Shown: one piece after another, positions 19,334 to 33,100 of the stretch | Position numbering within the stretch: position 1 is the first letter of the stretch | Layout: each line of letters starts with the position of its first letter | NCBI GenBank assembly: GCA_032622095.1 | Contig: CP136064.1 | Span: forward strand, 44,224,989 to 44,288,988 | DNA from: Siphonodentalium dalli | Taxonomy: Eukaryota > Mollusca > Scaphopoda > Gadilida > Siphonodentaliidae | Direction of reading: 5' to 3' | DNA length: 64,000 nucleotides | Translations under genes and position numbers: made by a program | The notes under the pieces: model-generated | Told to the model about the DNA's origin: nothing | The model's database searches: none | Seen by the model: only the letters and a program-made list of their open reading frames with translations

Positions 19334-19829
19334 TGAGTATATGAAGTGAAACATTCATACCCAAGTATGAATGGTTTTGGTTTGTATATGCGTACATGAT
19401 AAACGCACTTGTTTTACAAAGACGGGAACTTCAGGCCCCAAAAATACAAGCAGGTAAACACGCACATATATGCATATAATTAAATAGCGTTATTTGTTAT
19501 AAATATTGCGGACTCCAACAGTCCAACTCCTTGCACGCATAAAAGACGCTAATACATATATTTAATATATAATGTAGGATAACGTTTTGTGGCCGACATT
19601 CAATGTCTGCCGTTTAGTCAGTCCGCCCGTCCGTCCGTTTGCGTCTGTTTTCCGCGAGAGATTTTTATGTCTCACCTGGATGCCATAATTTGTGTATACT
19701 ATATTTAATATGTAAAATACACATATGATAACGCGGAAATATGTAAAATATAGGAATGTATGCGCCCGATGCGATCTCGGTGGATTCCGATACCTCCCGC
19801 TAACAACAAGGGCACCTCCGATGTTTATA
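19334..19829. repeat. Host repeat copy with empty Polinton site
   Basis: Continues the host repeat beyond the MITE. At 19451-19470 it reads CAGGTAAACACGCACATATA, with a single CACGCA at 19459-19464, where the first copy carries the Polinton between two CACGCA. It thus shows the pre-insertion state. Confidence 0.85.
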
Positions 19830-19849
19830 TCTATATCTATATTTGCGAA

Positions 19850-19880
<31 letters not shown>

Positions 19881-20039
19881 GTTCTATAGAAATTTACAGG
19901 GGACCATCTAGATGATTCCAAAGGGGTCTACTAGGAGTAGCTTTTTACGAGAAAGATAATGGTCGGGTTTAGAATTTTCTAAAGTGACGCCGTTGTTGTC
20001 AGGGGCAGAAAAGGGGGAGGGGCAGAAAAAAAAATTGTC

Positions 20040-21060
20040 GCCGATTGCCACCAAACTTATATATAATCATCCCCATAATATGAGGAATCTAATGGCGTTG
20101 TTTAAATATGGCAAAATTCGCGCCGATCGCGTCAGGGGTGCCCGGAAGGGAGGGGGGGGGGGCAGATTTTTTTTCTGTCGCCGATTGCCACGAAACTTAC
20201 ACATAATTAACCCCATGATATGAAGAATCCAACGGTGTGGTTTAAATATGTCAAAAGTGGCGTCGTTTGAGTCAGGGATGAACGGAAGGGGAGAGGGGCA
20301 CCAAAATTGATAAAAATGCCAGAGGGACCGATTTCCACCAAATTGATATATATTCTTCTTCGTGATACAAGGAATCTAATTGTGCGATTTAACAACGCCA
20401 AATTGTTGTTTTTAGATTAGAGATTGGGAGGGGTGGGCACTAAATTTGATAATACGTCCCCCGATTGCCACCACACTTATACAATATCTTCCCCATGGTA
20501 TGAGGAGTCTAATGGTGTGGCTTTTATCTGTTAAATGTGGCCTCATTCGAGTCAGGGTTGCATTGAAAGGGACATGGGCGCCAATTTCCACCAAATTGAT
20601 ACACGTTCTTATCCATGATACGAGGAATCTAATCGTGATTTAAAGACGCCATTAGTGGTGCTGTTTGGGTGAGAGATGGAGAGGGGAGGGATTGGCACCA
20701 AATTTGATAAAAATATTGTTTAGTCGCCGATTATCACCAAACTTATAAACAATCATCTCCATGATATCAGGAGTGTAATCGTGTGGTTTAAGGATGTCAC
20801 AAGTGGGGCCATTCGAGTCAGTGGTTTATAGAGATGAGAGGGACACACACAATTATATCTATATGTTTAGTGCCGATTTCTACCAGATTGATACATATTC
20901 TTCTCCGTGATACGAGGAATATTATCGTGTGGTTTAGATACACCAAATTGGTGCCATATGGGTGAGAGATATGGGGACCTTAAATTTGATATAATATGTA
21001 TACTCGCCAATTTTCACCAATTTCATATATATGCATCTCTAATCTCCAATGAGTCTTAGT
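20040..21060. repeat. Diverged ~200-bp tandem units inside the Helitron-like element
   Basis: Each unit carries a GCCGATTxCCACCAAAxTTATA segment, a CATGATATGAGGAATCTAAT segment, and a GTCAGGGxTG segment. Five to six units can be followed by eye. A mirrored series lies at 27100-28110. Short frames in them are products of the repeat. Confidence 0.75.
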
Positions 21061-22761
21061 GTGTGCAGCTTGAGTCCGAAATAGGGACGGGAGGGTCACC
21101 AAAACTGATACAAAATATTTTTAGTACCAATTACCATCAAATTCAGACACGTTCTTCTCAAATGATACAAGAAATAAAATCGTGCTGTCTGTCTGTCTTT
21201 GTGTCTGTCTGTGTGCGTTCTATATATAACTGCGCGCGGTACAATCGAGATGGCACCAAGGCGTTCTAAGACGGGTAACTTTTTGCAAGGAAGATAATGG
21301 TGCGGGTTAAAATTTTCAAAAATGACGCTATTGGTGGGAGGGAAAATTAAAAAAAAATGGTGAAATAGTTTTCTCGCTGATTTCCACCAAACGAATACAT
21401 AATCACCTTCGCAATATGGCGTTGTTCGAGTCAGCGTTGCATCAACAATTGAACAGGCAATTCATCATTGAGACCCAATCAAACCATGATGCAATATATA
21501 TACTAAGGAAATGGCCACCTATACGCCTTTGGCTTACTGCCAAATCCTTTTCTCTAATGTTAAATTGTTATCGTCCTTATATTATGTATTATATGTGCTA
21601 TTCTTGAGAATAAAATATTGTTTACACTAACAATTGATTTAATAAACCAAATTCCACCAAATTCATACACGTTTTTCTCTAATGATATAGCATGAATTGA
21701 ATCACATTTGGTGTCGTTTGCGTCACGGATGGCGAGCGGATATGCACTATCATTGATAAGATTGCTATTCGCCGATATCCACATATACGTTATATACAGT
21801 CACCAGGCCATCTCCATAACTTTTTAAGTAGTTGGGCGTTCACATTTCACAATCCCGACATATGGTGACCCACATACGTCACTTGAACAATTATATCTTC
21901 TTAACAGTCATATTTATATGGGAGTGGCAATCAAGGCATTCACACAATGAGCTAGCAAACAGAGATAACTAGAAGAAGCATTAAACGTATATTTATCAGT
22001 TTATTGAAGAGATACATATATTCGTGCAAACTGAGAGACCTCGAACCGTCAGAGGATTGCATATATATAATAACAAAATTTAGTATGTTCCATTCAATAC
22101 AGTTTCCACAAAAAGTTACAATTTGTCAAGAGATATGGAAGGCCTGTTCAAAAATAGTGGTCACAGTGTGCAGTCAAATAAATATAGCTTCTTCTGATAT
22201 ACAAGAAAATGCAGTTTGTAGCACAAGACTTTTCAGGATCCTACCAATACTGACATCTGACAAGGGTTTTAGAACAGACTCATCGACTGACATAAACAAC
22301 TCAAAATATCGCTCTGTGCCTGGCACGCGTAGCTGATATATATGCGCAGTAACATTTCGTTTAAACTAAGAATATTTAGTCAATATATAGCACCATGAAC
22401 AGAGGTGTGCACCTGCAAATTTCTTTGAAACATCTGTATCTTCATGGAGATATGATAGCCAGGTGTCCTCGAGATCTTAGTCCAACCCACTAGATTGATT
22501 GATTCATCTCAATATATAAAACCCAATTATCATCTTTTATCGCACTAATGTGTTTATGATGTTCATGTATCCTATTATAACGTCTAATGTATACGCAGTT
22601 GTAAATAAATAAATACTTCATTATTGGTGGAACGGATTAATCGCGATAAACAGAATGACAATTGACAAGGTGAGCCACTACTTATATTCCATGACTGTAA
22701 TAATCATGTTTTGTGATGCTATTTGAACATACAATTTATGAGAAAACGTATAACACTTTAA

Positions 22762-23249
22762 AGGGGTACTGTACCCAAGATGTTGTTGTTGGTTTCTATA
22801 ATCCCCGAGTCGGAGAATAAGGTAACAACTTTTCCATTTTTTGAAAGTATGTTGAGTACGAAGTATTGTTACGGATGGCAAATTTACCGGAATGCAAAAA
22901 TACAAATTGTCGTTGTCGAGTAAATTTTGTACAGTTTTCAACCAAATGAATCAAATAAACATTATAGTATATGCTTAGTAGTCCCATATACTCATTTAAG
23001 TTAGTGTATGGCCACTAGTCAATGAGTGGCTTGGGTTTTCTCCCCGTATAAGCATAATGTTTCAAACGATCGTGTGTGCAATTGTTTTATTAATCCAGTA
23101 TCCCTCAATTATAATTTGATTACGTTTTGTACACGGAAATTCCAATTTTAAGAGACGCCATTTTATGGCTGGAGCCATAAAATCAATTTATATTAAATTA
23201 TTAACTTTTAAATTATTAAATTTTATTGAAAATGGCGTACAGTACCCCT
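22762..23249. mobile_element. TTAA-flanked MITE, family B, in Helitron copy 1 (488 bp)
   Basis: The ends AGGGGTACTGTAC and GTACAGTACCCCT form a 13-bp inverted repeat flanked by TTAA at 22758-22761 and 23250-23253. The second Helitron copy has the same MITE at the same place, so the MITE entered before the Helitron-like element spread. This copy lacks about 100 bp seen in the other. Confidence 0.85.
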
Positions 23250-23327
23250 TTAAGTAAGATCATTCTCTATTCCCAACAAATATCCACAACATACATTAAC
23301 CTGGGCAACGCCGGGTAACCCTGCTAG

Positions 23328-24710
23328 TAAACAATATAACCTGACTACGACTGTTGTTTAATTTATAGTTGTAAATTTTGGGCTTTGTAAGTGTATACCA
23401 TCGTGTAATCAATTCATGATATTCAGGATTCTCTACAATTTTATTTACACTATTTTTATTTTTGACTGGCTAAAACTGCTCCTACGGCAGACTGTCTGTT
23501 CATCATTAGCATAATATAAGCTTCCGGTGAGCAAGGCGGGGTACCTTGTTTGTGGGCCCAGGACACTGTGGCATCACCTGCTCATTCTGTATATGGGCTC
23601 TATAAAACAAGACTGACCTATATAATGCACACTAATCACGTTAAAATTAAAGTAAAGTAACCAGGTACCGAAACGTCTCTGACGAGGTGTCGAAAAACAA
23701 TAAATACAGTGACGGAACGCCCAAGTGCCGAAAATCCAGATGCCGATATGTCTCATAGTGTAAACAATTTTTTTTTTATTTCCAATTCCAAACAAATAAC
23801 ATAATATGCACATGACACAGAGGTGCACAATAGAAGTGGTAACATAACGATAAACGTCTTGAAAACCAGTTGTCGAAAAGTCTTGCACACCTCGTGAACT
23901 GGCCAATGTTCCCGAAATAAACATGGGGTGGTCAGAATTATTGTCATCCTGAGGGGACTGCGTACACATTCCGCTATCAGTTACATACACATTGATATCG
24001 CATAATTTAAACTCAATTCACGAGCGATTGCTTTTATAGAAATGTCTTTAAAACGTACCGGCGACACTCAACTGACTGCTGTCGGATGGTGTCCATAATA
24101 AAAGACGTGCACCGTGTAACCAGTTTCTATAGCCAACCCACCCGGGTAGATCAAGATAAAAAGACAAATGATGGCTAATTAATTAAAAGATATTAAGAGC
24201 AGTAGACTTTGAGGCGGTTCACGTGGGACGGTGCACGCAAAGAGTTCATACCGCCGTGTCACACGTCTCGGCAACGAATGGCTGAGTTGTGAGCGACAAA
24301 ACGAAGGTATGCCAGCTACGTAGCCCCAATAAATTAATTTTTATTTTTGGCATAAATGCCAATACATTTAATTAAGTTTTAATTTGCTCAGACGGCATAG
24401 AGAAGAAATGGAGGCTCGTGTATAGTAGGCAGCAGCTACACATCAAAGCTAGGAAGACGCATACACCAAGACGCATACACCAAGACGGATACACCAAGAC
24501 AAATAAATACATTTAAACGGACGGCTGACCACAATATTATTTGATTAACTTTTCTAAAACTTTGGCCAAACTAAATCACAAAAAAGCAATCAATTGTAGG
24601 ATAATAACAAAAACAATTTGAAGTAATTAAAACAAGATACAATGAGTTGTGAAAAAATCATAAACCTTTCTGAGTACTGATTAGCCTAATCCTATTGTTT
24701 ATAGCGTTAA
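23328..24710. other. Spacer between the two Helitron-like elements
   Basis: Contains the dispersed repeat at 23605-23810 (matching 1100-1310) and a 14-bp tandem repeat AGACGCATACACCA (24462-24505). The 23811-23990 stretch has only short frames. No gene is recognised. Confidence 0.6.
24462..24505. repeat. 14-bp tandem repeat
   Basis: Three to four copies of AGACGCATACACCA, the last with GGAT for GCAT. Confidence 0.85.
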
Positions 24711-27700
24711 CTAGCAGGGTTACCCGGCGTTGCCCAGGTTAATGTATGTTGTGGATATTTGTTGGGAATAGAGAATGATCTTGCTTAAAGGGGTACTGTA
24801 CGCCATTTTCAATAAATTCCCGGTGATAACAACGATCTAGTATCGATACTATATAGAAATATAAGTAATTTGAGTCGAAGATGTATTCTGTAAACGCTCA
24901 GGTTAATAGGCTATCTTAAAATTTAATAATTTAAAAGTTAATAATTTAATATAAATTGATTTTATGGCTCCAGCCATAAAATGGCGTCTCTTAAAATTGG
25001 AATTTCCGTGTACAAAACGTAATCAAATTATAATTGAGGGATACTGGATTAATAAAACAATTGCACACACGATCGTTTGAAACATTATGCTTATACGGGG
25101 AGAAAACCCAAGCCACTCATTGACTAGTGGCCATACACTAACTTAAATGAGTATATGGGACTACTAAGCATATACTATAATGTTTATTTGATTCATTTGG
25201 TTGAAAACTGTACAAAAATTACTCGACAACGACAATTTGTATTTTTGCATTCCGGTAAATTTGCCATCCGTAACAATACTTCGTACTCAACATACTTTCA
25301 AAAAATGGAAAAGTTGTTACCTTATTCTCCGACTCGGGGATTATAGAAACCAACAACAACATCTTGGGTACAGTACCCCTTTAAAGTGTTATACGTTTTC
25401 TCATAAATTGTATGTTCAAATAGCATCACAAAACATGATTATTACAGTCATGGAATATAAGTAGTGGCTCACCTTGTCAATTGTCATTCTGTTTATCGCG
25501 ATTAATCCGTTCCACCAATAATGAAGTATTTATTTATTTACAACTGCGTATACATTAGACGTTATAATAGGATACATGAACATCATAAACACATTAGTGC
25601 GATAAAAGATGATAATTGGGTTTTATATATTGAGATGAATCAATCAATCTAGTGGGTTGGACTAAGATCTCGAGGACACCTGGCTATCATATCTCCATGA
25701 AGATACAGATGTTTCAAAGAAATTTGCAGGTGCACACCTCTGTTCATGGTGCTATATATTGACTAAATATTCTTAGTTTAAACGAAATGTTACTGCGCAT
25801 ATATATCAGCTACGCGTGCCAGGCACAGAGCGATATTTTGAGTTGTTTATGTCAGTCGATGAGTCTGTTCTAAAACCCTTGTCAGATGTCAGTATTGGTA
25901 GGATCCTGAAAAGTCTTGTGCTACAAACTGCATTTTCTTGTATATCAGAAGAAGCTATATTTATTTGACTGCACACTGTGACCACTATTTTTGAACAGGC
26001 CTTCCATATCTCTTGACAAATTGTAACTTTTTGTGGAAACTGTATTGAATGGAACATACTAAATTTTGTTATTATATATATGCAATCCTCTGACGGTTCG
26101 AGGTCTCTCAGTTTGCACGAATATATGTATCTCTTCAATAAACTGATAAATATACGTTTAATGCTTCTTCTAGTTATCTCTGTTTGCTAGCTCATTGTGT
26201 GAATGCCTTGATTGCCACTCCCATATAAATATGACTGTTAAGAAGATATAATTGTTCAAGTGACGTATGTGGGTCACCATATGTCGGGATTGTGAAATGT
26301 GAACGCCCAACTACTTAAAAAGTTATGGAGATGGCCTGGTGACTGTATATAACGTATATGTGGATATCGGCGAATAGCAATCTTATCAATGATAGTGCAT
26401 ATCCGCTCGCCATCCGTGACGCAAACGACACCAAATGTGATTCAATTCATGCTATATCATTAGAGAAAAACGTGTATGAATTTGGTGGAATTTGGTTTAT
26501 TAAATCAATTGTTAGTGTAAACAATATTTTATTCTCAAGAATAGCACATATAATGCATAATATAAGGACGATAACAATTTAACATTAGAGAAAAGGATTT
26601 GGCAGTAAGCCAAAGGCGTATAGGTGGCCATTTCCTTAGTATATATATTGCATCATGGTTTGATTGGGTCTCAATGATGAATTGCCTGTTCAATTGTTGA
26701 TGCAACGCTGACTCGAACAACGCCATATTGCGAAGGTGATTATGTATTCGTTTGGTGGAAATCAGCGAGAAAACTATTTCACCATTTTTTTTTAATTTTC
26801 CCTCCCACCAATAGCGTCATTTTTGAAAATTTTAACCCGCACCATTATCTTCCTTGCAAAAAGTTACCCGTCTTAGAACGCCTTGGTGCCATCTCGATTG
26901 TACCGCGCGCAGTTATATATAGAACGCACACAGACAGACACAAAGACAGACAGACAGCACGATTTTATTTCTTGTATCATTTGAGAAGAACGTGTCTGAA
27001 TTTGATGGTAATTGGTACTAAAAATATTTTGTATCAGTTTTGGTGACCCTCCCGTCCCTATTTCGGACTCAAGCTGCACACACTAAGACTCATTGGAGAT
27101 TAGAGATGCATATATATGAAATTGGTGAAAATTGGCGAGTATACAAATTTAAGGTCCCCATATCTCTCACCCATATGGCACCAATTTGGTGTATCTAAAC
27201 CACACGATAATATTCCTCGTATCACGGAGAAGAATATGTATCAATCTGGTAGAAATCGGCACCAAACATATAGATATAATTGTGTGTGTCCCTCTCATCT
27301 CTATAAACCACTGACTCGAATGGCCCCACTTGTGACATCCTTAAACCACACGATTACACTCCTGATATCATGGAGATGATTGTTTATAAGTTTGGTGATA
27401 ATCGGCGACTAAACAATATTTTTATCAAATTTGGTGCCAATCCCTCCCCTCTCCATCTCTCACCCAAACAGCACCACTAATGGCGTCTTTAAATCACGAT
27501 TAGATTCCTCGTATCATGGATAAGAACGTGTATCAATTTGGTGGAAATTGGCGCCCATGTCCCTTTCAATGCAACCCTGACTCGAATGAGGCCACATTTA
27601 ACAGATAAAAGCCACACCATTAGACTCCTCATACCATGGGGAAGATATTGTATAAGTGTGGTGGCAATCGGGGGACGTATTATCAAATTTAGTGCCCACC

Positions 27701-28299
27701 CCTCCCAATCTCTAATCTAAAAACAACAATTTGGCGTTGTTAAATCGCACAATTAGATTCCTTGTATCACGAAGAAGAATATATATCAATTTGGTGGAAA
27801 TCGGTCCCTCTGGCATTTTTATCAATTTTGGTGCCCCTCTCCCCTTCCGTTCATCCCTGACTCAAACGACGCCACTTTTGACATATTTAAACCACACCGT
27901 TGGATTCTTCATATCATGGGGTTAATTATATGTAAGTTTCGTGGCAATCGGCGACAGAAAAAAAATCTGCCCCCCCCCCCCTCCCTTCCGGGCACCCCTG
28001 ACGCGATCGGCGCGAATTTTGCCATATTTAAACAACGCCATTAGATTCCTCATATTATGGGGATGATTATATATAAGTTTGGTGGCAATCGGCGACAATT
28101 TTTTTTTCTGCCCCTCCCCCTTTTCTGCCCCTGACAACAACGGCGTCACTTTAGAAAATTCTAAACCCGACCATTATCTTTCTCGTAAAAAGCTACTCCT
28201 AGTAGACCCCTTTGGAATCATCTAGATGGTCCCCTGTAAATTTCTATAGAACACAGACAGACAGACAGACAGACAGACATTCGCAAATATAGATATAGA
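24711..28299 (-). mobile_element. Helitron-like non-autonomous element, copy 2 (inverted)
   Basis: Reverse-complement of 19830-23327, with only scattered substitutions by eye. On the minus strand it begins A/TCTATAT at 28299 and ends CTAG/T at 24711. The sequences outside the two ends (28300 onward versus before 19830; 24710 down versus 23328 up) do not match, so this looks like two insertions rather than one inverted duplication. Confidence 0.7.
24789..25380. mobile_element. TTAA-flanked MITE, family B, in Helitron copy 2 (592 bp)
   Basis: TTAA at 24785-24788 and 25381-25384 with the same AGGGGTACTGTAC ends. It retains about 100 bp (roughly 24823-24920) that copy 1 lacks. Confidence 0.85.
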
Positions 28300-30154
28300 T
28301 AGATAGATAAAGGAATATGGTAAATTTCTATGGTCTTCGGAATGCAATAGAAGCCCTGACCTTCCTAAAGAAAAATAACTGACGTAAGTGAAGTGTCCAT
28401 GCAACCATACGTTTTATATGGGGAAATAAATTCCATTTTCCAGTATTATGAATAATGAACAATCGGAATAGGGAACCTTCGGAATAATGAACCTTCGGAA
28501 TAGCGAACCTTCGGAATAATGAACCTTCGGAATAGAGAACCCTACCCACTGCAAACTATGATGGCATCAATTGTTTGAGATGCAAACAGGTAGACTCAAT
28601 TGACATTTTCTCCTAGCTGCAAATGGGTACATATATCACATATGTTCATATATGACTTATTTGGTTCTGAAATAAGCCCATATGTGAACTTATACACGTA
28701 TTCCGCCGAAGGGCGCGGGCCAAAGTGAAAACACATTACCACGGCCAATGAACTTGTAGAGAAACTATATAGTGCCATATTGAACCCATTTTGACCCAAC
28801 ATAGGTTCACAATGAGCTTATAATCCACGCGAACAGGCTGACTCATCAGTTTTGAGTTGATAGCATAGTCTGTGAAGCGATCCGATTTTACGGACTTAAA
28901 CATAAAATCGTCAATTTTCTCTAAAATTTGGTCATATGAATAAATCTGGAAAATATCTGTTTTGTGAGTATCAACTTTAATGACTCAATGGTAGTGGAGG
29001 GTCATCGTCCAGCTTTCGTTGGAGATAATCCAACTCCGGGAATAGTGATGGGCCTGAAAAAAGGAGCATCGTCATGTTAAAATGACTAAATTTATTCACG
29101 TCTGAACTATCACTTAACTATTACCCCACTCTGTTACGTTTTGTTGATAACTATAGATCGATTGATATATACATATTGCTATATTCGGGCAAAATATCTA
29201 CTCTAAATAGTGTAGTCACCACATGATATGATGAGATGTGTCCCCCTCCCCCTCACCGAATTTATGGATCACAATGTTCTTGAGGCTGAACTGTTTTCAT
29301 TGGAGAACCAGAATGTTGCCGACGGATCCCTAACAGGACGCAACATAAAATTAACTTTTATTTTTACTTTTCCAATGGTACCCACTGACAATTTTGCATT
29401 TATATATGACACGACACCATTTCCTATTCAATGCAGAAAACATAATACGTTAGCACGAAAAGGAAAACATGGTGTTCTTCCGTTTGGCCGACGGTCACTC
29501 TATCACACCAACATTCATTTGTCTCCAGATCGATAAATTCATGACGCCACGACAGCAAGCATTGATTCAGTAAATTTGTCTTTTTTCGACATCCACATAA
29601 TTAAATTTGCACACGATATTGCCACATGTTTGGTATCGTTAGAAATACAGCCAATATCCCATGAAATGATTCAACAATGAAGAGGATAATTATGTAACAT
29701 ATTATTCGAACGGCGTCCAAAAACTTGACCCTCCCCAATGCAGCTATTTTGACAGGAACGTTGCTTGAGCATATAGCGACCGCACGATTAAGATATATCT
29801 ACTGAATGCGTATACATTTTTATTCCATTCCACTAAGTGCACCTAAATAGCGGAAAACATCAGAAAATTATGTACACATGTGATTTGCGTGAAGAAAAAT
29901 CGGATATATGCATATTCGTTCAACACAGCAGCGGCCAATTGGAAGAAATCGGTAACGAAGCCGTTTTGGCACAGGTTCTGTATACCCAGAAAGGCATATC
30001 AGATCTTCGCCACCTATCATATAAAACAGGAAATATTCGTCAACATAACGACCACTAAATACCATTCGATGGTTTCGGACATGCCGGTTATTCGCATTTA
30101 TATTCATTCTGGCCCATCCATTAGTATAGTGGGTATATTGGTGACTATATATAC
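28300..30154. other. Intergenic sequence downstream of the lectin gene
   Basis: Contains a short tandem repeat (28470-28545), a fragment at 28600-28800 resembling the foldback family of 57500-60400 (CTGAAATAAGCCCATATG, GGCGCGGGCCAAAGTGAAAA), and an open frame of 102 codons at 29228-29536 (+) with no recognised domain. I see no other gene. Confidence 0.4.
28470..28545. repeat. 16-bp tandem repeat
   Basis: Four to five copies of GAACCTTCGGAATAAT with G/T changes near the unit end. Confidence 0.85.
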
Positions 30155-33100
30155 TCACTTTTTCTCGCAGACAGGATCGCACAGAGTACTGCATGGGTGA
30201 TCGTACCAGGCGTAAGCAGTAGGTTGGTGTAGTAACAGACAGCTGGCAACTGTTCGACCATCAGGCTGCACAGGATTCCATTTTGTGTAAGAGAATTCCT
30301 CTCCTGTCGTGCTCCACACCCAGCGGTTGTCCTGAGCCAGATCGTTCCCGTCAGCCCAGATGCTTTTAGAAGCAGGCAGAAGACCTGAAATTATTGTTGA
30401 TGGTGTTACTTGTAGTTCACAATTAGTGGATACAGAACATTTAAAATCTGGCCATTTGAGCTAAGGCACTCGAGCTTGAGCATCAATGTATTCCTGGTCA
30501 AACGTGAACTATTTGCCATTATACCATATTCGTCCTCACTTCATACAATTAGAAGACGTTCTCCCAGCATGCTGTCCATGGTACCAGTGTGTGTGTGAGA
30601 ATTCCCATCCCGTCGTGCTCCACACATATATAGACCAAGCCTGAGTTTAGTGTGCCTGTCATTTGAAGAATGAGGTCCACATATAATGAATTTAGTGACG
30701 CTATCACACATAGCGGGCTAGCAACACCAAATTCACCCTCTGGGACCTCATTCTGATTAGTCGCATCTTCACTGGAAAGTTTCTTTATTATAAAATTTCT
30801 ATAGAAACTTCTTCACATCGATTATATTACTTTTCTAGTTTAGTTTCTCTATATCCCCAAATTGACAGAAGACACATTGCATATTCGAGGTTCCCAATGG
30901 GTGTACATCACAATAATCGCCATTGTGGAACTTCAATCTGAGTATGTGTGTCCCATAGCAGATGACGCCATGCAGAATGAGGTCCACATAGGGTGAATTT
31001 GGTGATGCTAGCCCACTATGCGGGATAGCATCACTGAACTAACCCTCCTGGGACCTCATTCTGCAAACGACAGACACACTATAATCAGGCTTGATATAGA
31101 CCAAGTCTTCTCGGTCCACAACAGCTTAGGATATCGTATGGGATGATCAACAGCTTCAACCCAACCGACATCCCAAGCTGGTCTGGACCGAGAAGACTTA
31201 ATCGAAGCCACACCCATCGGTTGTCCTAAACCAGATCATTCCCATCAGACCAGATACATTTATTAGACGACAACTGTCATACAATTATTGTTTACCGTTG
31301 TTTAGTTGGCACTGTCCATTGAAACATTGCCTTTGTAATGACTTTAGACATAGGGAAGTACAGTAATGCCATAAATAATCCACTCCGTAACCACAGCACA
31401 ACTTAGGGTATTTTGTTCAGGATTTAGTCGGGCCTCGCCTAATGTTGATCTCGCTACGCCTCACATGACACCATATCCGACCACTGAGCGTCCCGTAACT
31501 TATAATATCGCCATTTAGTTAAAATATACGCACTTGGTTGGCCATTTCTATTCCGAACCCACCCTGTCGTTCGACTAATCGAATATAGATATCGCCAAAT
31601 ACCGCGAAAATGACATTTTAAAGAAAAATAGCGACACCCATTCGTAACAGCATCATTTTGACCCACTAGAATCATAGGAACGCAGAAGAACCCAGCAACA
31701 CGACAGCATATGGTTAGCAGGACCTCTTAACCATGGCTGAATATATTTCAAACGGAACATCGGAATTATAATGTGTCATTGCATTACGGATAATTCGGGA
31801 CGGGACTTGTTATGAATAAGAAGTAAATCTAAAACAAAATAAAATAACTAAGAGGCGGGACTGTGCCAGTGAGACTAAGAATACCACCCCCCGCAGTGCA
31901 ATTGTCCAACTTTAATGGTAGCCTTGTTAACATATGTTTAAAAACAACATGAGGAATACAAGCTCGGAGTAAATTACTGTTACGAAAAGTAGAAGAGGGA
32001 TAACTCCACTAAAAAAGTAGGATTTTGCATGTTCGCAAAGTGGTAAATATCCGTGCCAAGTTTCAAAACAATTGACATGTAAATGTTGGAATACATTTTG
32101 AAAAAGTGGGATTTCGAAAAAGGGGGATAACTCCAATAAAAAGATCGGACGGACCTCATAGTCGCAAGTTCCCATAATACTAAATATCTGTGCAAAGTTT
32201 CAAATAAATTGATTGAAAAATGCATTAATTCAATCTCGGGCAAAGTTACGTGGGAATATAAAAAGGAGAATGCGACTTTGACACAAGAATATCTAATAGT
32301 GAGTAATAACATAACACGACTTTTGTTGTGTGTGGTTTCTGTTTGTGAATTCTGTGTTTGGAATCGATGGCGTGTATTCTCTAGTGATAAAATGGTTACC
32401 AGTTGCCGGCGATCAGAAGAAAATCTCATTCATCATCGGTGTTATCGGTCGCCGAACAGCTTAACTGACAATTTGTAAAATATAGCTTTTAATCCAGCGA
32501 ATAGTGTACTATTTTAGAAGTATGAGCAGACATTCATAAATTATGGCCGTTATAATTACATGTACTTCATACCAGTGTGTGATTTTCCAGGTTTTATAAC
32601 CGTATCGGACAATAACGATGTGTCCTAGCTATAATTAATATACCACACACTATGGTCCAAGACACCCATTTTGGAGATTGAAAACTGTAACAGTTATATA
32701 TATTATAAAGAGAGTCTTTGGTCAACATGATATTTCTGCACCATAGCAAAATTAGTAAATTATTATTTAAATTAGAAGTACAAACGTGTCGACATGTTTA
32801 CATATGGTCGCAGTCACACACGTCAGTCGCTTGTATAGTCGCGTGGTCTGACGTTAGAAGTTACATTCCTTACACGCCATACAATCTTTAGATACATAAT
32901 CTCTTTCCTGATATTTCCATTCATTTCATACTCATTCTCAACGACGTGGCCATTTCCGCTTCGATAAGGAAAAAATCTCTTCCATAAACATAAACAATTG
33001 TCGCACAATGCTACAATATACGACCCTGATGACCTTGACTCATTGACGCAAAGATGTGAATGGAGCAGAATGTATTCAATGCATGCAAGTATACCAGACT

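Larger units (their letters stand above)
19830..23327 (+). mobile_element. Helitron-like non-autonomous element, copy 1
   Basis: Starts at A/TCTATAT, followed by a GTCT microsatellite, and ends ...CTAG/T. Just before the end GGGCAACGCCGGG can fold as a short GC hairpin, about 10 bp ahead of CTAG. These are Helitron hallmarks (5' TC, 3' hairpin and CTRR, insertion between A and T, no target duplication). The near-identical copy at 24711-28299 has the same two ends but unrelated flanks, which supports the boundaries. The interior has about ten diverged ~200-bp units with CACCAAACTTATA and GATTGCCACCA words. The GTCT/TTCTATA-headed start module recurs internally at about 21185. No Rep/helicase frame is present. 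Confidence 0.7.

Noticed and set aside
22678-25464. Paired frames of 63 and 87 codons conserved in both Helitron copies
   Set aside because: They lie inside a MITE and are conserved only because the DNA copies are nearly identical.
19830-28299. Single inverted duplication (palindrome) instead of two insertions
   Set aside because: Flanks outside both ends differ and both ends carry Helitron signatures, so two insertions fit better.
29228-29536. 102-codon plus-strand frame
   Set aside because: No domain, no splice or promoter context; may be chance.
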